50,640 bases of DNA, from positions 1 to 50,640 of the forward strand of contig PHEQ01000021.1 of assembly GCA_002842985.1 (NCBI GenBank). The letters are read 5' to 3'. Under the pieces are notes generated by a model. The model made no database searches. It worked only from the letters and a program-made list of their open reading frames with translations, and was not told the DNA's origin. The stretch is from Alphaproteobacteria bacterium HGW-Alphaproteobacteria-1 (GTDB taxonomy: Bacteria > Pseudomonadota > Alphaproteobacteria > Rhodobacterales > Rhodobacteraceae). Numbering within the stretch: position 1 is the first letter of the stretch; every line of letters begins with the position of its first letter. The position numbers and the translations under genes were made by a program. Positions 43,841 through 50,640 of the stretch are shown piece by piece.

Positions 43841-45280
43841 TCAGGTTTTGGTCGTGCCAGGATCGACACGTATGATGCCCATCATGCCGGCCGCCTGGTG
43901 TTCCAAGATGTGACAATGGAACATCCAGTCTCCCGGATTGTCCGCCACGAAGGCGATCTCGACCCGTTCCTCCGGTGCCATCAGGACGGTGTCCTGCCAT
44001 TCGCGATGCCGTGTCGGTTGCCCGTTCCGTGTGATCACACGGAACGAATGTCCATGAAGATGCATCGGGTGATGCCACGCGGTGCGATTGTCCATCTGCA
44101 GCACATGCGACGTGCCCTGCGGCAGGACCAGCAATGGATCCATCATGTGCCCCGTTGCTGCTTTGCCGTTGATGAACCACATGTTGCCTTCGCGCATCTG
44201 CTCCATCATGGACCCCATGCCGCCGCCCATCATCATCTGCCCCATCATGCCGCCATTAAAGATGATCTGATGCCGCGTGGCAGCTTGCATATCGGGTTCG
44301 GCCAGCGGGTTGGGTGGCAGTTCCATCGACCAGTCCGGGACCGCGTCCCGTAACCGATCCGGCCCGTAGGCGAGATCGACCAGACGGTATTCCAGATCCC
44401 TGTAGAAGACATCGGTGATGGTCAGGCTCTCTCCGGGCTTGCCGGTCATATCAATCACCAGATCGACACGCATGGCCGGACCGACCACCACGATGTCATC
44501 GTCTGGTACATGAGGTGACACGGGTTGACCGTCCAGAGCGACCACGACCGGCGCAAGCCCCCCGAAATCCAGCCCGAATATCCGCGCGTTCGCTGCATTG
44601 ACCAGCCGAAGGCGGATGCGTTCCCCGGATCGCACCGCGATACGGTCAGGGATCTGGCCGTTGATCGTCACGGAATTGCCGATACGACCGCCGTGCATCG
44701 CGTCGTGCCGGCTTCCGAAATCTGTCGCAATCTGTCCGTCGCCGGTCATCCGCCAGTCATCGAGCATCCAGGTCAAATCGCGATCCACGCGGATCGGGTT
44801 TGCTTCCTCGACGATCAGCGGCCCGTAAAGCCCGCGCCCGACCTGTTCCGAACTGCGCTGGTGCGGGTGATACCAGAATGTACCTGCGTCCAGCGCATCG
44901 AATTCGTAGAGAAACTCGCCACCGACCGGGATCGGGTCCTGTGTCAGGAACGGCACACCGTCCATCGCATTGGGTGTGCGAATGCCATGCCAGTGGACCG
45001 TCGTCCCTTCATTTAGCCCGTTCCGGGCCAGAACCCGAATTCGGTCTCCCTGCCGCACCCGGATCTCGGGGCCGGGGAGGGATCCGTTGTAGCTCCAGAC
45101 GTCGGTAGGGCCGTAGGGTGCCGGTCGCAGGGCGGCTTGTCCGGCCGCAGCGCGTAGCAAGAATGGGTCCTCTGTCGGACCTGCCATCGCTACTCGTGCC
45201 GGTGACAGAGTGGATATGGCCGTGAAAGCGGCACCGGTGCGCAGCACGTGCCGTCGTGAAATCAGTCTGTTGAGGGTCAT
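43841..45280 (-). CDS. Multicopper oxidase (CueO/CopA-like), copy 2
   Basis: 479 residues with Tat signal (SRRHVLRTGAAF). Copper ligands in HWHGIR, WYHPHQR, HPMHLHGHSF and HCHILEHQAAGMM. A Met-rich insert (GGMMGQMMMGGGMGSMM) before the third domain's ligands is the type that feeds Cu(I) to the T1 site in CueO. Start at ATG 45280 gives the Tat leader; ten codons upstream are also open. Differs from copy 1 by this insert. Confidence 0.93.
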   Translation of the reverse strand: MTLNRLISRRHVLRTGAAFTAISTLSPARVAMAGPTEDPFLLRAAAGQAALRPAPYGPTDVWSYNGSLPGPEIRVRQGDRIRVLARNGLNEGTTVHWHGIRTPNAMDGVPFLTQDPIPVGGEFLYEFDALDAGTFWYHPHQRSSEQVGRGLYGPLIVEEANPIRVDRDLTWMLDDWRMTGDGQIATDFGSRHDAMHGGRIGNSVTINGQIPDRIAVRSGERIRLRLVNAANARIFGLDFGGLAPVVVALDGQPVSPHVPDDDIVVVGPAMRVDLVIDMTGKPGESLTITDVFYRDLEYRLVDLAYGPDRLRDAVPDWSMELPPNPLAEPDMQAATRHQIIFNGGMMGQMMMGGGMGSMMEQMREGNMWFINGKAATGHMMDPLLVLPQGTSHVLQMDNRTAWHHPMHLHGHSFRVITRNGQPTRHREWQDTVLMAPEERVEIAFVADNPGDWMFHCHILEHQAAGMMGIIRVDPGTTKT

Positions 45281-45339
45281 TACTTCTGCCTTGATCTGAA
45301 AGGGTCGCACTCAGCCAGCTTCGGCCAAGGCAACGGTCA

Positions 45340-45360
45340 GGCCCCGCAACAAGCGAGGCC
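45340..45360 (-). other. Intra-operon hairpin
   Basis: GGCCCCGC (45340-45347) and GCGAGGCC (45353-45360) pair (one G-T) with a 5-base loop, between the Cys-rich secreted protein gene and the oxidase gene. No T-run; perhaps a processing or stability element that sets unequal expression. Confidence 0.35.
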
Positions 45361-45370
45361 GCTATCAGGT

Positions 45371-45724
45371 TCAGACAGGCAGCTTGGGAGGAAATGGATC
45401 AAGGGAGGGAACCGCGCCAATCGGGATCACAGGTCCCGCGACCGGGATGACAACACCGAAGGCCATCTCAAGCGTCATCGCTGACGTACGAGCTACGATA
45501 CCGGCCGTAGTTCCCGCGCCACAAGGGACTGTACACCCACCCTCGCAGGTTATCCCGTCAGCAAATCCGATCGGATCGCATCCGCCGCAATGGTCGTCCC
45601 CGCTTTCAGCGCCCACCATCTGAGCCATTGCTGCCTCAGCCGCATTCGCTGCCGATACATCCGGCGCAACCACGGCACCGAAGCTCAATGCAAGAATCAA
45701 AATGAGGCGGAAAACGCAGATCAT
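45371..45724 (-). CDS. Small secreted Cys-rich protein, operon leader
   Basis: 117 residues: signal peptide MICVFRLILILALSFGAVVA...SA, then HCGGCDP, TCEGGCTVPCG and a Pro/Val-rich tail. Family not recognised; two close Cys pairs suggest periplasmic copper binding. The ATG at 45724 must be used because the upstream alternative (45739) lies within the CueR-type promoter. The expected start of transcription is 45724 or 1-2 bases away, so the mRNA may be leaderless. Confidence 0.68.
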   Translation of the reverse strand: MICVFRLILILALSFGAVVAPDVSAANAAEAAMAQMVGAESGDDHCGGCDPIGFADGITCEGGCTVPCGAGTTAGIVARTSAMTLEMAFGVVIPVAGPVIPIGAVPSLDPFPPKLPV

Positions 45725-45730
45725 GCGATC

Positions 45731-45761
45731 CTTATGCAAGCTTCCAGTAGGGGGAGGTCAA
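45731..45761 (-). promoter_or_regulatory. CueR-type promoter for the copper operon
   Basis: Minus strand TTGACC (45761-45756), 19-base spacer TCCCCCTACTGGAAGCTTG, CATAAG (45736-45731). It leads the 11-13 gene copper and thiol operon. The dyad's left arm (TCCCCC) is less regular than in the other sites. Confidence 0.75.
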
Positions 45762-45898
45762 GAAGTATCCCGTAACATAGGCGTGACATTGCCACGCGGG
45801 TACTCACTGATTGGCCAAAAGATGCCCGAGGTTGGTTTCGGGGGAAAATCTGAGGCGAGACTGCGGACTCATCCAAGGTCTGTTTCGGAGCCAGGCAA

Positions 45899-45924
45899 CC
45901 ACCCGCATCTTTTCATGCGGGTGG
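45899..45924 (-). terminator. 10-bp hairpin after anchor protein gene
   Basis: CCACCCGCAT (45899-45908) and ATGCGGGTGG (45915-45924) with loop CTTTTC, 12 bases beyond the anchor-protein stop. Very stable; no clear T-run follows. Probably the end of the HupE/UreJ operon. Confidence 0.6.
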
Positions 45925-45935
45925 CTGCCCTTGTG

Positions 45936-46559
45936 TCAACTTGCGTCTTTGAATTCGGTGTATTCGCCGCGCACCTGGACAGTCACGGTTGCGGGCTGGC
46001 TGTCCCGATTCCGCCAGAACCATCCGTGTTCGCCGTCGAATGCCGCGATGATCTCGCCCTCGTCGCCCGTCGAACCGCGGCCCTTTTCATAGGTCACCGA
46101 ATTGCCGCCGCCGTGGCCGTGCATGTCAAAATTCACCCGACCGCCATCGACCAGCATTCGGTATTCCACCGTCTGGCCCTCTTCCATGACCAGCTTCCAC
46201 TCGGCACTGTCGCCGGGTGCAAGCGTAAAGGTGGTTTCGTCACGCCAGATTTCGGCGTCCTGTGCATATGCCGTGCCGACAAAAAGTCCAAAGATATCGT
46301 TCATAAGGCTCGACTGCTCTTCGGCTTCGATCTCCAACAGCCTGTCGGCTTCGGCCTCCTCCGCAAGCTGGGCTTTGATCTCACCCATCTCGCTCAGCCC
46401 GAGAACCCCGCCGATCCCGGTCGGGTCGATGTTGTATTCGGCAGGCAGCACGACGGTCACAAGGATCGCAACGGCGCTGGCCGCCGCAATGGCAGTGGAA
46501 CGGATAAGCTGCGCGGAGCTGGGAAGCTCATCAAGGCTCGGTTTTTTTGCGTTAAACAT
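45936..46559 (-). CDS. Transmembrane anchor protein (HupE-associated)
   Basis: 207 residues: one helix (about 22-40), acidic linker with coiled-coil tendency (45-85), then a beta-rich domain (105-200) with NFDMHGHGGGNSV and HGWFWRNRDSQP. It resembles the proteins labelled transmembrane anchor protein that are regularly paired with HupE/UreJ genes in alphaproteobacteria; biochemical role unknown. The His/Met loop facing the periplasm may bind metal. Confidence 0.8.
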   Translation of the reverse strand: MFNAKKPSLDELPSSAQLIRSTAIAAASAVAILVTVVLPAEYNIDPTGIGGVLGLSEMGEIKAQLAEEAEADRLLEIEAEEQSSLMNDIFGLFVGTAYAQDAEIWRDETTFTLAPGDSAEWKLVMEEGQTVEYRMLVDGGRVNFDMHGHGGGNSVTYEKGRGSTGDEGEIIAAFDGEHGWFWRNRDSQPATVTVQVRGEYTEFKDAS

Positions 46560-46576
46560 TTTGGTCTCCTAAATTC

Positions 46577-47305
46577 TCAGGTGGCTACGAAGTAGCCGGT
46601 GATTTGCAGGCCCATGAGGATGAATCCCATGGACATCATGACGACGTTGGCGGTGTAGGCTTGGCGGAAGAAGCTTGGGGATTTCCGCCAGAAGCCCATG
46701 ACGATGAGGATCACGGCAAGCGCCATGATCTGGCCAAGCTCGACGCCCACGTTGAACGCCAGAAGATTGGCCAGTAGGCCCTCTGACGCGATCTCGTAGT
46801 CTAGGATCTTCGTGGCCAGGCCCGTGCCGTGGAAGAAGCCGAAGATCAGCGTTGCGGCCTTGGTGTTCGGCTGGAACCCAAACCAGCGCTGATAAGCCCC
46901 GAGATTGTCGAGCGCCTTGTAGACGACCGAAAGGCCGATGATCGCGTCGATGATGTAGGCGTTGATGCCCCAGCCGAACCAGACACCGGCCAGCATCGTG
47001 GTCGAGTGCCCGAGGGCGAAGAGGCTGACATAGATGCCTACATCCTTCATCTTGTAGAGGAAGAAGACGACGCCGAGCAGGAACAGGATGTGATCGTATC
47101 CCGTGACCATGTGTTTGGCGCCGAGATACATGAAGGGGATGATGTTCACCCCCCAGATTTCCTGGATATAGCCTGCGTCACCTTCTGTGACGGCATGGGC
47201 AAGAGCGTTTTCCGCACCCAGGACGAGCGCCGAAAGGGCAATGAAGGACAGGATCACGATCCGGCGTATGCCGGGATCGGTCCAGCCCTGGTGGACTGTA
47301 TTCAT
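46577..47305 (-). CDS. HupE/UreJ-family membrane protein
   Basis: 242 residues with N-terminal signal-like helix and about six more helices. Family marks are KHMVTGYDHILFLLGV, LGHSTTMLAG, FFHGTGLATKIL and NVGVELGQ, with His and Asp in the membrane. Relatives import nickel or cobalt; this long HupE_UreJ_2 type is poorly known and may act in metal handling other than uptake. In an operon with a His-rich secreted protein and anchor protein. Confidence 0.86.
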   Translation of the reverse strand: MNTVHQGWTDPGIRRIVILSFIALSALVLGAENALAHAVTEGDAGYIQEIWGVNIIPFMYLGAKHMVTGYDHILFLLGVVFFLYKMKDVGIYVSLFALGHSTTMLAGVWFGWGINAYIIDAIIGLSVVYKALDNLGAYQRWFGFQPNTKAATLIFGFFHGTGLATKILDYEIASEGLLANLLAFNVGVELGQIMALAVILIVMGFWRKSPSFFRQAYTANVVMMSMGFILMGLQITGYFVAT

Positions 47306-47365
47306 GGATTGAACTCCGCATATGTGTTGATGATCGAATGCAGCGCGCTGTTGGCACGCAGTCGA

Positions 47366-47722
47366 TCAGACGCGCGGAGGTCTTTCGATTTGGTATGTCT
47401 GCAAGGTGTTCGACGTGGCCGAACTCAACGGCCATGCGGCTCTATAAATATCGAGCGGGTGCGGCGATCGGTCGGGGCCAGGCACGACCGCCTGACTGTG
47501 ATCGTGATCGATGCTGTCATGGCTATGTCCATGCATGGCCCAGGCGAGGTCTTCTTCCAGTCCATGCGAATGACCGTGCTCAGCAACCATTTCTGCGTGC
47601 TCTTGAAGGACGCCGATGACTGAGGGTGCGTGCGAGGTTGCGGGCACCACAGACCAGAGGAGTACGGCCAAACATAAGAGTGTCGCAAACGCGGCGTTTA
47701 CAACTGTCCTCAAGGTATCCAT
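47366..47722 (-). CDS. His-rich secreted small protein
   Basis: 118 residues: signal peptide (1-31, cut after ATS), then EHGHSHGLEEDL, HGHSHDSIDHDHS and a plain C-terminus. At least ten His with Asp/Glu suggests nickel, cobalt or zinc binding outside the cytoplasm. Start at 47722 gives a clean signal; an ATG at 47770 is possible but sits next to the operator. Divergent from the RcnR-like gene. Confidence 0.7.
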   Translation of the reverse strand: MDTLRTVVNAAFATLLCLAVLLWSVVPATSHAPSVIGVLQEHAEMVAEHGHSHGLEEDLAWAMHGHSHDSIDHDHSQAVVPGPDRSPHPLDIYRAAWPLSSATSNTLQTYQIERPPRV

Positions 47723-47773
47723 AGGATCTGCCCGTCTGCCCGTCTCTAGCGTGGTGCGTCGTGGCACCATCTT

Positions 47774-47800
47774 GTTCTATCCTCCCGGGGGGGATAGAAC
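47774..47800. promoter_or_regulatory. CsoR/RcnR-type G-tract operator
   Basis: Inverted repeat GTTCTATCC (47774-47782) and GGATAGAAC (47792-47800) around TCCCGGGGG. G/C-tract flanked by AT-rich inverted arms is the hallmark of CsoR/RcnR-family operators. It lies 6 bases before the repressor ATG and 51 bases before the divergent His-rich gene, so it can control both. Confidence 0.75.
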
Positions 47801-47806
47801 TACTTT

Positions 47807-48067
47807 ATGACAAAACATCCAGTCCATGCAACCCATCCCGCCCTTGTCGCCCGGCTGAAACGCGCTGACGGCCATTTGCGCGCCGTGATCGAAATGATCG
47901 AGGCGGGCAAACCCTGTCTGGAGATTGCTCAGCAGATGCAAGCGGTCGAAAAGGCCGTGACGAACGCCAAGCGTGCGCTGATCCATGATCACATGGACCA
48001 TTGTATCGACGTTGAAAGTTCTGAAACTGATCGCGCCGAGTTGCGGGCGATCGCCCGATATCTCTGA
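47807..48067 (+). CDS. RcnR/CsoR-family metal-sensing repressor
   Basis: 86 residues, three-helix fold: KRADGHLRAVIEMIEAGKPCLEIAQQMQAVEKAVTNAK with the conserved Cys of the family, plus His at 4, 7 and 10 and HDHMDHCI. His near the N-terminus and the C/H/H set resemble RcnR/DmeR (nickel/cobalt) more than CsoR (copper). No ribosome site precedes the ATG, and the operator lies immediately upstream, suggesting a leaderless message. Eight bases separate it from the exporter gene. Confidence 0.86.
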   Translation: MTKHPVHATHPALVARLKRADGHLRAVIEMIEAGKPCLEIAQQMQAVEKAVTNAKRALIHDHMDHCIDVESSETDRAELRAIARYL

Positions 48068-48075
48068 GGCTGACC

Positions 48076-49395
48076 ATGCTCGATATTCTCTCCGACCGCA
48101 CTTATCGGCACCTGTTTCTGGCACAGGTCGTAGCCCTTCTGGGTACCGGACTCGCCACAGTCGCACTCGGCCTGCTCGCCTTTGATCTTTCGGGCGACGG
48201 GGCGGCGCTGGTCCTCGGCACAGTCTTCACCATCAAGATGGTTGCTTATGTGGGCATCGCGCCCATTGCAGGGGCTTTCGCAGACCGCGTGCCGCGCCGC
48301 GCGCTTCTGGTGACGCTCGATCTGGTGCGTGCCGGTGTCGCGCTCGCACTGCCCTTCGTGACCGAGGTCTGGCAGATCTACGTCCTGATCTTCCTTCTTC
48401 AATCGGCTTCCGCCGCCTTCACGCCGACCTTTCAGGCGACGATCCCGGACGTTCTGCCCGAAGAGGCGCGCTATACCCGCGCGCTGTCGCTGTCGCGGCT
48501 GGCCTACGATCTGGAAAACATCGTCAGCCCGACGCTGGCGGCCCTTCTGCTCGCGGTGATGTCCTACAATTCGCTTTTCCTCGGCACGGTCCTCGGTTTC
48601 GCCGCATCGGCCCTTCTGGTTGTTTCGGTCGTGCTGCCCAGTCCCCGCCCATCCGAGCCGCGCGGTGTCTATGACCGCACTACGCGCGGCATCCGCATCT
48701 ATCTGGCCACGCCCCGCTTGCGCGGGCTCTTGGCATTGAACCTCGCGGCGGCGGCGGCAGGTGCGATGGTGCTGGTCAATACCGTCGTTCTTGTGCGCGG
48801 CTCGCTCGGCCTTTCGGAAAGTGCTCTGGCCTGGACGATGTTCGCCTTCGGCGCAGGGTCGATGATCGCCGCGCTGGTCCTGCCGCGTGTTCTCGATGTG
48901 TTGCCGGACCGGCCCGTGATGTTCGGCGGAGCCACGCTGATGGTGGCTACTCTGGTCGGTCTGGCGTTGACGGTCCTTGGAGCGGGCCTTGGCTGGTCCA
49001 TCCTTCTGACAGCCTGGTTGCTGGTGGGGCTCGGATATTCCGCTGTCCTCACCCCTTCCGGCCGACTGCTGCGCCGTTCCGCCCACGCCGGGGACCGCCC
49101 GGCACTCTTCGCGGCGCAATTCGCGCTGTCCCACGCCTGCTGGCTTGTGACCTATCCGCTGTCGGGATGGCTGCTGACAGTCTATGGTGTCGTTCCCGCA
49201 CTGATCGGACTGGCCCTCATCGCCGCCTTCGGAATGCTCGCAGCGCTGAAACTCTGGCCGTCCGGCGATCCCGTTGAGCTTGAGCACACCCACGATAATT
49301 TGCCACTCGACCATCCCCACCTAAGGGGACATCGCAGGCACAGCCATGCCTTGATCATTGACGAGAGCCATCCTCGCTGGGCCACGCATTTATAA
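48076..49395 (+). CDS. MFS transporter with His-rich tail (NreB-like)
   Basis: 439 residues, about 12 helices; MFS loop DRVPRRALL, and a cytoplasmic C-terminal His-rich tail HTHDNLPLDHPHLRGHRRHSH. Nickel exporters of the NreB group have this plan. Co-transcribed with the repressor, so metal relieves repression and the pump exports it. Nickel or cobalt is the best guess from tail and regulator; iron-siderophore or drug transport is less likely. Confidence 0.84.
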   Translation: MLDILSDRTYRHLFLAQVVALLGTGLATVALGLLAFDLSGDGAALVLGTVFTIKMVAYVGIAPIAGAFADRVPRRALLVTLDLVRAGVALALPFVTEVWQIYVLIFLLQSASAAFTPTFQATIPDVLPEEARYTRALSLSRLAYDLENIVSPTLAALLLAVMSYNSLFLGTVLGFAASALLVVSVVLPSPRPSEPRGVYDRTTRGIRIYLATPRLRGLLALNLAAAAAGAMVLVNTVVLVRGSLGLSESALAWTMFAFGAGSMIAALVLPRVLDVLPDRPVMFGGATLMVATLVGLALTVLGAGLGWSILLTAWLLVGLGYSAVLTPSGRLLRRSAHAGDRPALFAAQFALSHACWLVTYPLSGWLLTVYGVVPALIGLALIAAFGMLAALKLWPSGDPVELEHTHDNLPLDHPHLRGHRRHSHALIIDESHPRWATHL

Positions 49396-49568
49396 GCCGC
49401 AGCAAGAGACGAAGACTGGACACGGGCGGTTCGTTTTCATCCATGCGGACATTCGTGCTTCGAGCAAAATTCATCAAAGTGGGCTCGATGCGCGAATTGT
49501 CTGCAAGTTTGGCGGACAGAAGCGTTGACTCTAACATAAACTGTCGGCCCCCCGACAAAGAGCACGGC

Positions 49569-50567
49569 TTAAGTTGCGACCCTCCACATCCGATACCGCC
49601 CCTGCCCCGTCATCTCGTGGATCAGACCACGCGCTTCCATCCAAGCAAGGTTGCGCTGGATGGCAGCCCGGCTGGCGCCGATCAGGGCCTCGGCCATCGG
49701 AGCGGACACGAGCGGCCATTCGGTAAGTACCGCGCACAAGGCCGGGGGCGTGCGGCCGGAAAGCGGGCTCATCTCGGCTTCCGCCCTCGCCGACCATGCC
49801 TCGATATCATCGAGGTGACGCATTGCGGTCAGGCATGCGGTCTCCATCCCGTCAAGCCAACGAGACAGACGGTCAGCGGGTGGGCCACCGGAGCGCAATC
49901 CTCCTGCCCCGCCCATGGCCAAAGGCGCGAAGAGCGCCCCCTTGCCCTCACTGGCCACGATCCGTGCGGCTGTGACCGCCGCTTCCATCCGGTCGCCGTG
50001 CTGCCCGAGGCCCGCGAGACTCCAGAGATGGAAGCCCATGCAAGCGCGCGTGACTGGGTGAAGATCGGCGGCTTGCGCCATAAGATCGAGCCAACCGCCC
50101 GCGCGTTCCGCGAACGGTTCGGCTTCAACGCCGAGGTTCTCGGGGTCGCGGCGGTCGAGGAAGGCGGACAGGTCCACTTCCGGTCCAAGGCCGCCTGTAA
50201 GACGCCGCACTGCCCATCCGACACGCGCGAGCGCCGCGGTGTCGTCCTGCACGCCGGACAAGCGCATGGATTTCCAGAGCGCCAGCCGATCCGGGCCAAT
50301 TCGGTCGCCTACAAACCAGCTGAGGTCTGCCGCCTCCATCAGCGCGAGCCTGTGCCGCCAACCTTTCGGGCCACGGCGCAGCCGGTCGTCCAGCGCGCCG
50401 ATCCGGCCAGCCACACGGGCGAGACGCGCGGCATTGCCCGCCTCTGCCTTCCGCCAATCGTCGAGGACTGCGGTTTCACGAAGCTCTGCCCTAGGTCCGG
50501 GCGGCAGATAATCTGGCTCCTCGTCCATCGGACCGGGCAGGAACCACTGTCGCATTTTCTTCACCAT
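49569..50567 (-). CDS. HTH protein of DUF1403/DUF1612-like type
   Basis: 332 residues, largely helical, with a C-terminal winged-helix-like part: MAEALIGASRAAIQRNLAWM and EMTGQGRYRMWRV. This ending fits the HTH of DUF1612-type proteins frequent on rhizobial and roseobacter plasmids; the N-terminal part is unassigned. Not linked to the metal operons; 173 bases of empty sequence separate it from the exporter. It hints at a plasmid or mobile background. Function unknown. Confidence 0.6.
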   Translation of the reverse strand: MVKKMRQWFLPGPMDEEPDYLPPGPRAELRETAVLDDWRKAEAGNAARLARVAGRIGALDDRLRRGPKGWRHRLALMEAADLSWFVGDRIGPDRLALWKSMRLSGVQDDTAALARVGWAVRRLTGGLGPEVDLSAFLDRRDPENLGVEAEPFAERAGGWLDLMAQAADLHPVTRACMGFHLWSLAGLGQHGDRMEAAVTAARIVASEGKGALFAPLAMGGAGGLRSGGPPADRLSRWLDGMETACLTAMRHLDDIEAWSARAEAEMSPLSGRTPPALCAVLTEWPLVSAPMAEALIGASRAAIQRNLAWMEARGLIHEMTGQGRYRMWRVAT

Positions 50568-50640
50568 TTCAGCACATGATTATTACGTGATTTCTGGATG
50601 ATACGGGGTAAGCACACATCATTTTTCAGCTTAAGGCTTC

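Noticed and set aside
48000..49320. Very long minus-strand open frame opposite the MFS gene
   Set aside because: Low-complexity Arg/Gln/Gly-rich translation typical of antisense frames; the plus-strand MFS protein is clear.
1..50640. CRISPR arrays, tRNA or rRNA genes, transposases
   Set aside because: No regular direct repeats, cloverleaf-like sequence, rRNA-like sequence or transposase domains were seen on reading both strands.

Overview
The window is GC-rich and densely packed with ATGA/TGATG-overlapped genes. Protein character, the arginine deiminase cluster, DUF3141/DUF6629/HupE-UreJ type genes and the alphaproteobacterial-style HTH protein at the right edge point to an alphaproteobacterium, most likely Rhodobacterales. 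That placement is inference from protein resemblance; no rRNA, tRNA, replication gene, transposase or CRISPR is visible. The stretch reads as a metal-stress and redox island, possibly plasmid-borne.

Left half (1-25 kb). Minus-strand operons encode: a Cys-rich peptide, a small membrane protein, a beta-CASP MBL nuclease and a truncated thymidine/AMP-phosphorylase-like gene (54-2901); a CBS-BON protein, an orphan Rieske protein, a FabI-like reductase, a small His-rich membrane peptide, a DUF3141 hydrolase with a PhaC-like Cys and a small Cys protein (3712-8162); and a P1B ATPase with an unusual CPD motif followed by arcD-like, arcA, arcB, arcC and an SDR (13585-21397). On the plus strand lie a cyclopropane fatty acid synthase and an archaeal-type (type II) GAPDH. 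Three ECF sigma factors (8255, 10248, 22489) share a CxC in the sigma2-sigma4 linker and a Cys-rich C-terminus, the layout of CorE-type (ECF44) metal-dependent sigma factors. No anti-sigma gene is adjacent. By eye I find one ECF-type promoter, TGTAA(C/T/G)-N16-CGTCT, at exactly conserved spacing in front of six of these transcription units, including one sigma gene, and a weaker version in front of a second sigma gene. This local sigma regulon is the most interesting signal in the window.

Middle (22.5-28.6 kb). A third sigma gene follows lgt, TVP38 and DUF302 genes. A Met/His-rich EF-hand protein diverges from a two-component system whose sensor has a Met/His-rich periplasmic segment, followed by a SHOCT protein.

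Right half (28.9-45.8 kb). This is a copper regulon. Five CueR-type promoters or operators (TTGACC-19 bp-TTTATG-like, with the CTCCA...TGGAAGG dyad) precede: an L,D-transpeptidase, cytochrome c, multicopper oxidase, cytochrome c operon; copZ; copA-cueR; a DUF305, glutaredoxin-MauE, permease operon; and a long minus-strand operon with a Cys-rich secreted protein, a second multicopper oxidase, DUF411, Met-rich micro-membrane proteins, a cytochrome c, DsbE, TlpA, SCO and CcdA.

Right end (45.9-50.6 kb). An RcnR/CsoR-like repressor and a His-tailed MFS exporter diverge from a His-rich secreted protein, a HupE/UreJ protein and a transmembrane anchor protein, around a G-tract inverted-repeat operator; this is probably a nickel/cobalt module. 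A plasmid-type HTH protein closes the window. Together the genes would export, oxidise, chelate and sense copper and other metals, repair thiols, and shift membrane lipids and energy metabolism under metal or redox stress.
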